DNA from: Immersiella caudata
Lineage: Eukaryota; Ascomycota; Sordariomycetes; Sordariales; Lasiosphaeriaceae
Length of the DNA: 64,000 nt
NCBI GenBank assembly: GCA_030512335.1
Contig: JAULSU010000004.1
Span: 5,332,001-5,396,000, forward strand
Direction of reading: 5' to 3'
In this document: in pieces, positions 46,914 to 56,860 of the stretch
How the letters are laid out: every line of letters starts with the position of its first letter
Numbering within the stretch: position 1 is the first letter of the stretch
Position numbers and translations under genes: made by a program
Notes under the pieces: model-generated
Database searches by the model: none
Seen by the model: only the letters and a program-made list of their open reading frames with translations
Told to the model about the DNA's origin: nothing

Positions 46914-47510
46914 ACCTAATGCTGCTTGCTTCAATCTTTTGCGCGGAACTTGCATTCTGCTTTCGTTCACGGCCGGCCTAGACTGGAAGGATAATGGGAC
47001 GGGATACCCACCTAATTGATCATTTTGCGGCGCTTATCTTTTGGTTCGGAAGGTCATACACCATTACACCACGTTGACTGCATGTCACAGAGCATGTTGT
47101 TGTTTGGGGAGGGAGGAGGGAGGTATCATATTGGCTTGGACAGCGCAGGGAAGGAAAAGATACCTCGACGGTGGAGGCGGTTGTTGATTTGATCGGTTCG
47201 GCGGCGACGGCGCGGGGGGTATGAAACGAACGCGCTGGGGCTGGACGCGATGCGAGATGAAGACACACTTGGAGATATTATATCTTGGGAAGGGAAGAAA
47301 GAAGAATGGAGGGAATACAGCGGTCATGAATAATCCGCTCCCGACTTTTGGTGGCTCACCGCCAGCCAGCCAGGTAATGACTGGCTTGTTTTTGGTTCTT
47401 GACATATATACATAGCATTATACCTATACATAGCAGTGTTGCATTGCAATTTGTCAATACATTGAATACCCGTCCGTTTCAGTTGGCTATGGCCTGAAGT
47501 AGGTTTTCCA
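46914..47510. other. Convergent intergenic region
   Basis: About 600 bp between the 3' ends of the chitin deacetylase and Clr5-domain genes. It probably contains both 3' UTRs; TATATACATAG near 47404 is AT-rich. Nothing coding is seen. Confidence 0.45.
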
Positions 47511-48656
47511 TCAGTCCATAAAAATAGGTCCTTCTTTGAGGATCTGCCAAACCCTTAACGTTTCCCACCCTTCAAAGTAATCGTATCCCGTGCTGTTGGC
47601 CCTAGCGGATAATGAGCTCGGTTTCCCGCTCGCAACAGCTATCTCGGCAATTAGTGGTTCTGTAAATGCGATCCATTCTCCCCGGGTCTGCCTGTAGGCA
47701 TATCTCAGCCCCATCATCAAAGCCGTCAGAGGATGCCGACGGCCGACTCTCGCCTCTGCAAGCACGGTGATATGACCGAAGTACATGCCAAGGAATTGCG
47801 ACACAGCAGGGCATTTGTCCCGGAAAAGCCATAAGAGGTAGGACTGTGTGAGGCAGGACACTAGCAGGGAGCCCTGCCATGGCATCGTCAGATGTTGGTC
47901 GAGGATGTCAAACACCTTGCCGAGCCAGACGTGAGCGTCTGTGTGGCCCTCAATCAGGCCAAAGCATCCGTTGAGCAACATGGCGCTTATTTTCCAAGGC
48001 TCTAGACTCGCCCAGACGTTGAAGCCCTCGAAAGTGCTCATGACAAAAGGGATGACTTCTCGCACCAGCCGTTGCTTGTGTCGAGACAACTCATCCATAG
48101 TAGTAGGGACAAGATATCGAGGGAAGTTGTCGGTGAGCCGAGCCAGCACAGCTGCTCTGCGTCTCGCGGATCGTATGACTGCCGCCTGACGGACAGGATC
48201 ACGCTCGGAAGGCTGTACGCTATACTTTCGCCAACCCCAGCGTGAGAATTGCGCTCTGTACATTTTCGGCCTGCAGGACGCATCAGCTTCGTGTCAATAT
48301 GGATGCCCCCGAGACGGACTAACCAAGACAGGCCAAACTCACGTAGCGCGAAGGTTGGACTGCTCTTTCATGACGGTGACGACGTCGCGGAGGGGCAGAT
48401 TGTAGTCACGGTACAGCCGCTCGAGGATGGGCTTCCAGGGATCCCAATCTTCTCTCGTCTGCGGCGTCACGGAGCTGTGAAGCGCTGCAGTGGGTGCAGG
48501 AGGCCGACTGGGGAGGAGAGCATTCGGGACTTGGAGGCTCTCTTCTTCAACAACCGAGAGAGCTTTGCCTTCTGCAAGCCCTCCGGGGAAAAGGGTGAGG
48601 CTCATTGTAGACAGGGGCAGTGGAGCTGTTGTTGCGCAGATCTTCTCGGCCTCCAT
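47511..48656 (-). CDS. Clr5-domain protein
   Basis: Two exons (48343-48656, 47511-48270) encode 357 residues. After a low-complexity start, a Clr5 domain runs from about residue 68 to 118: WDPWKPILERLYRDYNLPLR, then LRATPKMYRAQFSRWGWRK. The intron (48271-48342, donor GTGAGT, acceptor CTGCAG) falls inside this domain and is needed to complete it. Clr5 domains occur at the N-terminus of many ascomycete proteins; one S. pombe member acts in heterochromatic silencing, but most are uncharacterised. The remaining 230 residues are helical, with no repeat or catalytic motif I know. The ATG at 48656 is the first in the frame; an ATG at 48605 is possible. Confidence 0.85.
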
Positions 48657-49341
48657 GTTGCGACTGAATTGGCGGTGAGGCAATGCCACGACGTTGATTT
48701 CTAGGATCGAGCGAAGTGAAGATGAAAAGATGGGTAAAGATGGTGTACCACGATGGTCCTATATCCCAGCAACCTCTGCTAAATATATGGGATCTTGTCC
48801 ACCCGTCCACGTCAGAGAGGATGTTGAACTTCCTGAATGACTGGCTGCAGAAAATGCTCCTTGATCCCTGGTCTCCCACTGTACGGGCATTTTGTCGAGC
48901 TTCAATGATCGGCAGATGAGAATATGCAGTTTTTCTTGGCTTGCAGCCAGTTGTCCCCCTCCGCGAGGGCATTTTGTGCGTCTCGCTGATTGGATAGCGC
49001 CTCGGTGATCCCATGCATCCTACCTCATTGGACGCGACCTGAAGAACTGTATGACATGGGGGAACGACGATGGTTCTGAACTCGCTGAGACAAATGATAG
49101 CTAGGGATGGTAAAGGGTTGCCTAGGAACGTTAAGAGCGAATGAAACTGAACTGTGCTGGAAGATCATATGCTTCTTTTGAAACCAAACCAGAGAAAGAG
49201 AATTATGTACAGTGCCAATTTAGCTCATGTATGAGGATGCATATGCAAAGACCTCCCTCGTATGTACAACTGCCCCTGAAGATTCAGAGTATCGGTGCTC
49301 GGAAATGCGGATAGAATAAATGCCCTGAAGAACTTGAATGC
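48657..49341. other. Intergenic region
   Basis: This lies between the Clr5 gene start and the 3' end of the beta-glucosidase. No supported gene. Confidence 0.4.
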
Positions 49342-51594
49342 TCATGCCGCCGAAATGGTACCCGTGAGGCGGATATCCCGCGAGCTCGCACCAACGCCGA
49401 TACCGAAGCTGCCCGACGGCACGATCCAGTTTTGCGTGCGAACGTCCCAGTAGCTGAGATCCTTGCGGCGGAGGTTGAAGGTGACGGTACCCTTAGCGCC
49501 CTGCTTGAGCTTGATCTTGTCGAAACCACGGAGCTGCCTGGGAGGAGCTGGCGGCGCGCCTGAAGGGAGGGTGATATAGAGCTGAGCAACCTCAGCTCCC
49601 TCAACGCCACCAGAGTTGGTGATGGATGCTGTGACAGTTGCGACTGTCTCGAAGAGGTCCTCCCGACCACCGGGGATGGTCTTTCCGGTGGCAGGACCAG
49701 CCTTGGCTGTTGAGTCGACGGTGATATCTGAGTAGGTGAAGTTGGTGTACGCTATCACGGTCAGTTTCTGTTTTCCTACAACTTGGTGAGCTAACTTACA
49801 CAAACCAAAGCCGAACTCGTATCTTGGGGCAATGTTCTTGCTGTCGAAATGGCGGTAGTCAACATACAGCCCCTCGCGGAAGTCGTCGTTTCCGCTGGCA
49901 ACACTGGTGCCATAGTCGCTCTGGCTCTTGCCGATGGTGTAGGGCAGCTTTCCGCTTGGCGATACAAGCCCATAGAGCACATCCACCAGGGCATTTCCGT
50001 TCTCCTGGCTGCCCAGACCAGCCCACACGATGGCCTTGACGTTCGGGAGAGCCTGGATGGTCTCTAGCACGATCGGCCCGGTGCTGTGCACAACCACGAT
50101 GACATTCTGGCTTGCCTGCGCAACCGCCTGCACAAGCTGGTTGCCGTTGTGCCATGGGTCAAGGTTCACCCTGTCACCGGCGTTGCCCTGGACGGTGATG
50201 TATCCCTCACCCGAGTTCGCGGTAATAACAACAATGGCGACATCAGCGCCAGAAGCCACATTGGAGACGCCGCTGGTGCTGTCGGTAGCCTGAACTGACA
50301 CTTGTGTTCCATCGCTGCGCGCGCGCTCATTGATAGCATCGGCTGGCGCCACAAAGTACGGGAACTCGACGGTGCCGGAGCCCCAGCCCATTCCCAGCGC
50401 GCCCTCGTTGCACCCCCGGTCGACACATGCGTTCCTTCCCCTGGGGTTGACGACAGCGGCAGAGCCGAACAGGGCAATCTTCTTGGGCTTGTTGAGAGGG
50501 AGAATCCCGCTGTTCTTCAGCAAAACGATGCCGTCACGGGCCACTGCACGGACGTTCTCCTTGTGATTGGCTTGAACATTGGCCCTGAGGTTGATGGCAG
50601 GGTAACCGCGGTCCTGGCCCAGGAGGTACCACCCAGCGAGGATTCGCTTCACCATGTCGTCAAGGCGGCTCCTCGGCACTTGGTTGTTGTTGACCGCCTG
50701 GTTAAGCGCAGGACCCCACAAAACATTGCGACCGTTGAAATCGCTGCCGGGCATGGTCAGATCCATACCGTTGATCGCCGCGGCGTTGGTTGAGTGTTGG
50801 GCATTCCAGTCCGACACAACGTAGCCCGGGAACCCGAGCTCGTTCTTCAAGATGCCGTTCAGGATCTTGTCGTTCTCGCACGCCCACGTGCCGTTGAGCT
50901 TGTTGTACGAGCACATGATGGATGCAACGTTGGAGTGCACTGAATCGGCAAAAGGCCAGAGATACAGCTCGTGCATGGTGCGGTCGTCAACGTTGCTGCT
51001 CATCGTCTCGCGATTCCGCTCCTGCTCGTTGGCGAGGTAGTGCTTTGCCACTGCTTGAACGCCCTGAGCTTGAATGGCCTCAATGGTCACAGCTGAGGCA
51101 ATGCCCTGAAGATACGGGTCCGCCCCGAAGCCCTCCCAGTTGCGTCCTGCGTTGGGAATCTTCCCCAGTGCGCCGGGAGCGGGCCCGAGCAGGACGTGAA
51201 TGCCGAGACCCTTGGCTTCGGCCGCGATGTAAGAACCGCGCTGGCGGATGAGCTCAACATCCCATGTTGAGCCGGCTTGGATTCCCGGCGCAAAGGCATT
51301 TACGCTGGTGGCGAAGCGAATGCCCGTCGGCCCGTCCTGGAGACACAGCTGGGGATAGTTAATGGCGTTTATGGGCGGCGTGTTGCCAACGCATGGGCCC
51401 TTATCCCAACCAACGCCTGTCACGATGTTGATCTTGTCGTTTTGCGACAGTCTGGCCAATGCAGCAGCGGCCTTTGAGTGAGCGGCGGCCCACGCGTCGG
51501 TTCCGGTCGGAGTGGCCTGCCGGGCTTGGTGACCCTCGGCTGCCGCCAGCGACGCTCCAGCTGCGGCGAGCAGCGAAGCGGTTCGGAGATGCAT
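49342..51594 (-). CDS. GH3 beta-glucosidase, secreted
   Basis: Two exons (49800-51594, 49342-49751) encode 734 residues. The enzyme releases glucose from cellobiose and related beta-glucosides outside the cell. A signal peptide (about residues 1-19) precedes the GH3 (alpha/beta)8 domain: VTGVGWDKGPCVGN, LQDGPTGIRF, KHYLANEQERNRE, and FPGYVVSDWNA, whose Asp near residue 262 is the expected nucleophile. The second alpha/beta domain has GSAAVVNPRGRNAC and GSGTVEFPY. The C-terminal fibronectin-III-like domain (about 640-734) includes GVEGAEVAQLYI and RQLRGFDKI. The 48-base intron splits FGFGLSYTNFTYS; without splicing that motif is lost. Length and order are normal for Bgl1/Cel3A-type enzymes. 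Confidence 0.95.
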   Translation of the reverse strand: MHLRTASLLAAAGASLAAAEGHQARQATPTGTDAWAAAHSKAAAALARLSQNDKINIVTGVGWDKGPCVGNTPPINAINYPQLCLQDGPTGIRFATSVNAFAPGIQAGSTWDVELIRQRGSYIAAEAKGLGIHVLLGPAPGALGKIPNAGRNWEGFGADPYLQGIASAVTIEAIQAQGVQAVAKHYLANEQERNRETMSSNVDDRTMHELYLWPFADSVHSNVASIMCSYNKLNGTWACENDKILNGILKNELGFPGYVVSDWNAQHSTNAAAINGMDLTMPGSDFNGRNVLWGPALNQAVNNNQVPRSRLDDMVKRILAGWYLLGQDRGYPAINLRANVQANHKENVRAVARDGIVLLKNSGILPLNKPKKIALFGSAAVVNPRGRNACVDRGCNEGALGMGWGSGTVEFPYFVAPADAINERARSDGTQVSVQATDSTSGVSNVASGADVAIVVITANSGEGYITVQGNAGDRVNLDPWHNGNQLVQAVAQASQNVIVVVHSTGPIVLETIQALPNVKAIVWAGLGSQENGNALVDVLYGLVSPSGKLPYTIGKSQSDYGTSVASGNDDFREGLYVDYRHFDSKNIAPRYEFGFGLCKLAHQVVGKQKLTVIAYTNFTYSDITVDSTAKAGPATGKTIPGGREDLFETVATVTASITNSGGVEGAEVAQLYITLPSGAPPAPPRQLRGFDKIKLKQGAKGTVTFNLRRKDLSYWDVRTQNWIVPSGSFGIGVGASSRDIRLTGTISAA

Positions 51595-52641
51595 CGTGAC
51601 CGCGGATCGGGTTCTCTATCGTTACGGATGGCTGGCCGGGTCCGAATTTTTGACGCTGTTCCCAATCGCTCCAATCACCAGCACGTCGCCGTAGCGTTGG
51701 GCCCGCGCGACCCCTTATACCGCTCGCCATGGCCAGGAACCACAATTGCCCAGAGGTGCCCAGTCGGAAGACGGCGAGAGTTAATACAACATCCCCTTCC
51801 ATTCGCCTCGTGCAGTCTCCACACGCTCGTTTAAGGCCCGATTCACGCGCTGGGCGCCGTCTCAATCGAGGCGCCTCGCCCACAATACTCGGCGCCGAAC
51901 CCCCGAGACACCTGCTGGGCTGCTCACGCGCCGTCCTGGCAAAGGGGGGAAAACTTTGTGCGCGTGGGATAAATGACACAAGACTGGGATGTAGCGCCGG
52001 CACTCGCGCGATCTTCGCCTGCAACGCACCCCAGAAAACCGGCTGTGGAGAGCGGCCAAGACGAAACACCACGTCCCATTCGCACTTCCACGTCGGAACG
52101 TGTCGTCCATACCAAGGCGGCCCGCATTGCCAGATTAATTGCCCCAATCTACCCCCAGCAAACACCTTAGAAACAACACAAATTCCTCCGCCTGTACCCC
52201 GCAAAATGGATGCCCCAAATGCCGTGCTTGTGACGTCGAGCACGAAGGATTTCCAGATCTGGTGTCTCGTCCCGTTTGTCGACGGCGGGTGGCGTTTTTC
52301 CCACATGAACTGTCCCGTTCCCCGCCATCGCGGCTCTTGATGTCGCAGCTCGTGGACCGCAGAGTAGGATGGCGAGGCAGGGGCCAGCGCGACCGAGGGG
52401 TTACGGGTGAGGCTTTGTGTGGGTGCCTGCCTAGCATGTTTTGTGCGAATGAGAAAGCCCCGAGGTGCGGGCAAGATCATCGGGCAAGATCGCGAGGTAA
52501 CTCGAAACTGGTTTATTTGCGACAAAGGAGAGACGTATACGCTTTGCATCAGGAAAGCTATTGGCGATTTGAAAGCGCTCGCCAGTGTCAAACACCCTGA
52601 TCGCCGCTTCCCTGCAGCTTGTACTTGTATCATATCGCTGC
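51595..52641. promoter_or_regulatory. Beta-glucosidase promoter and dehydrogenase 3' flank
   Basis: About 1 kb. A minus-strand frame overlapping this and the beta-glucosidase start is long (about 400 codons) but is a frame shadow without domains. No known carbon-regulatory operator is asserted. Confidence 0.4.
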
Positions 52642-53871
52642 CTATCCCTTGGAGTTCAGATGGCGCTTTTTGATCTCAGAGATAACTGCTTCGGTGACTT
52701 GAACCGTAGTCGAGGTCCCGCCCAAGTCAGCCGTAACAATACCGGCTTCGCACACACTCTCAACGCAGATCATGAGCTCCGCAGCGGCTGTTTCCTCGCC
52801 GAGCCACGCTAGCATCTCTGCAGCGGTCCAGAACGTGGCAACGGGATTGGCAACGCCCTTGCCGGTGATGTCAAATGCGGACCCGTGGATTGGCTCAAAC
52901 ATGGATGGATTCTGTCTTGTAGGGTCAAGATTGCTCGTTGGGGCGATGCCGATTGAGCCAGCGAGCGCTGCAGCGAGGTCTGAGAGAATGTCGGCGTGCT
53001 AATGGTCTTGTCAGCGAGAGCCAGAGATGAATCATCCTTCCGGAGAGTAAGGCAGTATGACGTACAAGGTTTGTAGCAACGATTGTGTCCAAGCTCTTGG
53101 GAGCCAGCACCATCCTCGCCGTCATGGCATCAACAAGCATCTTGTCAACCTTCACGTCCGGAAAGTCCTTCGCCACCTCGGCTGCAACTTCATCCCAAAG
53201 AACCAAACCGTTGCGTTGAGCATTGCTTTTAGTGACAACAGTGAGCAACTTCCTTGGACGCTGACGCGCAATCTCGAATCCAAACCGCATCAACCTCTCG
53301 ATGCCGTGGCGGGTGAAGATAGCGACCTCGGTTGCTGTTTCCCAGGGTTGGCCGCGATGGGAGCGCCCGCCTTGGCCTGCATACTCGCCCTCGCTATTCT
53401 CGCGCACGATGATCCAGTCGAGGTCTCGGGGCCCACAGTTTCGGAGCGGCGACTGTGTCCCAAGAAGGATGCGTGTTGGACGGACGTTGGCGTATTGCTG
53501 GAAAGTCTGACAGATGGCGAGGCGCAGTCCCCACAGGGAGATATGATCGGGTACGTCTGTAAACCCCTCGTTAGAGCTGTCTCCAGCTTGTGTGGTGACT
53601 GCAACATACCAGGCGCGCCGACGGCGCCAAAGAAGATGGCGTCATGCTTGCGAAGCTCATCGAGCCCGCCATCCGGAATGTAGTTGCCGGTCTTCTTGTA
53701 GGTGTCGGAGCTCCAGTCGTATTCGGTAAAGTCGAGGTCAAACGAGCCGAGCGCCTCAGAGAGGGCTCGAAGGACCGCAATGCCAGCCGAGATGACCTCA
53801 GGCCCGATCCCGTCGGCGCCGATGGCGGCGATTTTGTGACACTTTCGTTCGTTGATTGCGCTTGGTGACAT
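52642..53871 (-). CDS. Tartrate/D-malate/isopropylmalate-type dehydrogenase
   Basis: Three exons (53610-53871, 53066-53556, 52642-52998) encode 369 residues. The protein belongs to the decarboxylating beta-hydroxyacid dehydrogenase family. The N-terminal IAAIGADGIGPEVISAG and GAVGAPDVPDHISLWGLRL favour the TtuC tartrate/D-malate branch over the leucine-pathway LeuB. IVRENSEGEYAGQGG carries the substrate-binding segment. Metal-binding Asp residues lie in KMLVDAMTARMVLAP and HADILSDLAAALAGSIG, and FEPIHGSAFDITGKG is the NAD site. Both introns (53557-53609, 52999-53065) are needed for the frame. The same frame stays open for 232 codons upstream of the ATG at 53871, but the conserved enzyme starts within 12 residues of that ATG. 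Confidence 0.9.
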
Positions 53872-54626
53872 TTCTAAGGATGCTCTATGTTGGTGTTTTT
53901 TTCTTTCTACGATTTTCGTTGAGCTGGTGAAACAAGTCCTTTTTTGTACCCTCTTTGTTCCGCTGGAGGGATTGTCGCGGCCCGATGCCGATCCTGATTT
54001 CTCCGAGGCAGATTCGGCTAGAGCCGATGGTACCACATGTGTCAGATGTGGTTGGTTGGAAGACCTGGCCGAACCAATAGGCCGAGATCCCAAGCTGACA
54101 GCCGACTTTCTGCCGAATGATGTTGACGTCCGTCGTGGCCGAGGCATTCGATTTGGGGGAGTAAGGTAAAAGACACCGTCCTCGATTGAATGGATGAGCC
54201 GTTTCTTTACCTTCCTGGGCTCAGTCAGGCTCTTCATCATGCCCATGGAAATGCAGAGGCGGAAGGTGAAGTGACAACCGGCACTCTTCTTGACGTTCTC
54301 TGAACAGATAGAGGTCGACCGGACGCGGTACAGGGCCGTGGTTGTATCACATGCTTTAACTTGTGACTGGGCTTCGCCAGAATCGTTAGGTTTGAAGAGT
54401 CTGTCGACAATAAGAACGGAAGAGGGATGGCAGCGGTGGGCTCCAAGGCTCAAAGAAGATCGGACGAAGTTTTCCACGACCAGGCTCCCAATCGGAAGGC
54501 ACACATGGCCGAGGACGACCAGCAGAAGCCTGCTCCTTCCCCAGACCAGCCAACGTGGCGCAAGCACCTTCCGTAACCACTCTATAGGCTAGTCCCCTCG
54601 TACCTTCCCATAACGAACAGACCAAA
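53872..54626. promoter_or_regulatory. Dehydrogenase upstream region
   Basis: About 750 bp that holds the dehydrogenase promoter and the 5' flank of the tRNA candidate. An open minus-strand frame crosses it in phase with the dehydrogenase but is Ser/Arg-rich and lacks conserved content. Confidence 0.4.
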
Positions 54627-54882
54627 GGCTTGATGGTGCAACGGTATCGCATGTTAAGTTCCGGACGAAAGGTGACTGTTCAATTCCAATTGAAGTCCCC
54701 GTTTTTCGCCTTCGGAACCCCACGCCCCCGACCACCACCGCTAGACCGCCCCCGGCCCGCCTCCGTCAAGAGACCCCGAGATCCCCCAAGAATCCCCACG
54801 GCTCGACGACAACCCCGGCGCCCGAGGACAGTCACGTAGTAGTCCGGCCTCAAGAGTCCTGGTTCGATTCCAGGTCAAGCTT
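54627..54882 (+). tRNA. Candidate tRNA-Arg(CCG) with about 183-nt intron
   Basis: Two pieces fold into a cloverleaf. The 5' piece (54627-54664) has acceptor strand GGCTTGA, a perfect A box TGGTGCAACGG, a 4-bp D stem, anticodon-stem strand TTAAG and loop TTCCGG with anticodon CCG. The 3' piece (54848-54882) has CTCAA, a 4-base variable loop, a 5-bp T arm CCTGG-TTCGATT-CCAGG with perfect B box, and acceptor strand TCAAGCT. The acceptor pairs at 7 of 7 (one G-T), D stem 4 of 4 (one G-T), anticodon stem 4 of 5 and T stem 5 of 5. A T5 run at 54885-54889 would end Pol III transcription. The gap lies after position 37, the usual intron site, and the intron ends near TCCGG, which can pair with the anticodon. 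At 183 nt it is unusually long for a fungal tRNA intron. Confidence 0.55.
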
Positions 54883-55208
54883 CATTTTTGCCCAGGTTCT
54901 CGTTTTGCATGTTTGGTTGCTCCCATATTGGCTGATGTGGCTCGCGTCATTAGGAACTTAGGAATCTTGCCTGGGTAAGGACGTTCTGTAGAATGAGAAG
55001 ATGGTTAGGGCATGCTACTTCAAGTAGATAATCAAGCAAGAATAGTTTAGGTTGACCCTGGGCTTTGAACTTGTGTGAACTATAGTTGATTGGAAGTAGA
55101 TGTATTGCGATATCTAAATAATTACGAGAGTGGGTTGCCTTGCCCCGAACAATATGAAGACGAAGAAGAAGACGAAGGGGAGGGAGAAGAAATGAAAAAG
55201 ACCACGCC
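54883..55208. other. Flank between tRNA candidate and aspartic protease
   Basis: About 330 bp including the Pol III T5 run and the protease 3' UTR, with GAAGAAGAAGACGAAG near 55160. Nothing coding is seen. Confidence 0.45.
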
Positions 55209-56860
55209 CTAAGCATGCTGCGCCACTCCCAGCGTGTTGTTCCCCCCATTGAACACAACAAACTGCGACTTGAAGAAAACATCGCCCCAAATCTGCAAAT
55301 CCCCAGGTGAGGTGCTCGGCTGGATACCTCCAAAGCACACTGCCACAACTGTCAGCACATCGTCCTCAACTCATCATAAATTGACTGCAACTTACGATCA
55401 TCCGAAACCTGCGCAAAGTTGATATCCTCGCCCCTCACCCGCGCAACGTACACCCCACCAACATCAACAAACAGATCCGGCAAGTACGAATCGCAAGGAA
55501 ACGTTATCCCACCGATATTCTCATCGTTCTGCGCGCCGCTGACCTGGCTGTAGTACCCATCCGACACCTCCTTCGAAACAATCATGAGCGTCGTCCCCGT
55601 ATCCGCAATCGCCTGCGCCGTTGGCAGGCCCGTCAACGTCGTCGCATCCCCCACCGCGAAGCCGGAAGTGCCGTACTGCCAGAAGCCATTCGTGGTATTG
55701 ACAGGGATCCACGCCATCTCACCAACGAACTTAGACGCGTCGGTGCGGCCAAACTCGTACGCCCCAACGGCTCCAGGCCGGAGGTCAGCGGTGAAGAGGG
55801 GCTCGGCAAGGGTGGGAAGGACGTTGTCGAAGAAAGTATTTTGCTGCTTTGGCTGGACGGTGTTGATCTTGGAGAAGGCGAGACCCAAGAGGCCGTGGCT
55901 TCCGACGTCCTCGGCGAAGGAGGAGGAGACTTGTGTTGCGAGTTCGACGGCTTGGTTCTCGACGATGACGCCACCGATGTCGACGGTGTCGACGCCAACG
56001 TTGCCGGCTGCGCCGGACTCGTCGCCGTAGGTGATGGAGAAGGAGGCGCTGTCGAGCATCTTGAAGGTGCGGGATTGGCTGGGGTCGAAGAGGGTGTGTC
56101 CGCGGCTGAAGTTGGGGTAGAGTTGGGTGTTGAAGACCCAGAGGTCGGCGCTGCCGGTGTCGAAGTCGAGGTTGAGGGTTTGGCCGCCGATCGTGACGGG
56201 GGAGAGGTACTCGATGTCGCCGTCCTCGGGGGTAGCGGTGACGATGCCAATGCTGTTGCCGTCGTCTGGCTGGGGGTCTTGCGAGGGTTCTGGTTGGGAA
56301 TCTTGAGAGGGCTCTGGCCGGGGCTCGTGGATCTCTGGCGCCTGTTCCGGTTGTGGCTCGACCGCGATGACGATGGCGTCGGCTTCAGTCTCGTCCACCT
56401 GCCCGCTGGCGTTGGCATTGGCACAGCAAGGACAAGGGCGCTCGCCCTGTGGTCCTCCAAACGGCCCTCCTTGGAACCCGCCTTGGGGACTGCCTTGAGG
56501 ACCGCCCTGAGCCCCTTTAGGTCCCCCTTGAGGTCCTCCCTGAGCGCCTGCTCCTCCTCCTCTCACACTACCACTCCCTCCACCTCCACCTCCACCTCCG
56601 CCGCCAATCTTGTTCTTGGCACTGTCTGCACCGAGCTTGGCTGCCTCTTGCGCCCTGATGGCATCCAGCAGCCCGTGTGGGACAGGCATGCTGTACTTCC
56701 TGTAAGCCTTGAGCAGCTCCTTTGGTCCATTATGTCCCCTGAAGTTTGTGTTCCTTCGTCGCTCCACCTTGAACGTCCTCCTCTGAAGCTGAGTCGGCGC
56801 TGCCGTCACCCATTGCAGCAGGAGACCGAAGAGGAGAAGAGAGACAAGCGACGACTGCAT
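55209..56860 (-). CDS. Secreted pepsin-like aspartic protease with long Gly/Pro/Gln insert
   Basis: Two exons (55396-56860, 55209-55348) encode 534 residues. A signal peptide (residues 1-20, LLLFGLLLQWVTAA) and a basic propeptide (ELLKAYRKYSMPVP) come first. An unusual spacer follows (about residues 80-200): a run of ten Gly, QGGP-type repeats, a CPCC cluster and a Gln/Pro/Glu-rich acidic stretch. The protease domain begins near 215 with YLSPVTIGGQTLNLDFDTGS, whose catalytic Asp is near 235; the flap region has SITYGDES, and the second catalytic Asp is in IADTGTTLMIV near 419. The second exon supplies the end, CFGGIQPSTSPGDLQIWGDV and the usual final strand. Translation through the intron (55349-55395) would stop before these. 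It should be an acid endopeptidase outside the cell. Confidence 0.93.

Noticed and set aside
45741..46970. 409-codon open frame opposite the chitin deacetylase
   Set aside because: It is antisense to conserved CE4 motifs, with Gly/Asp/Glu-rich low-complexity sequence and no motif.
51401..52633. 410-codon minus-strand frame upstream of and overlapping the beta-glucosidase start
   Set aside because: It overlaps the signal-peptide region in another frame and has no domain or splice support.
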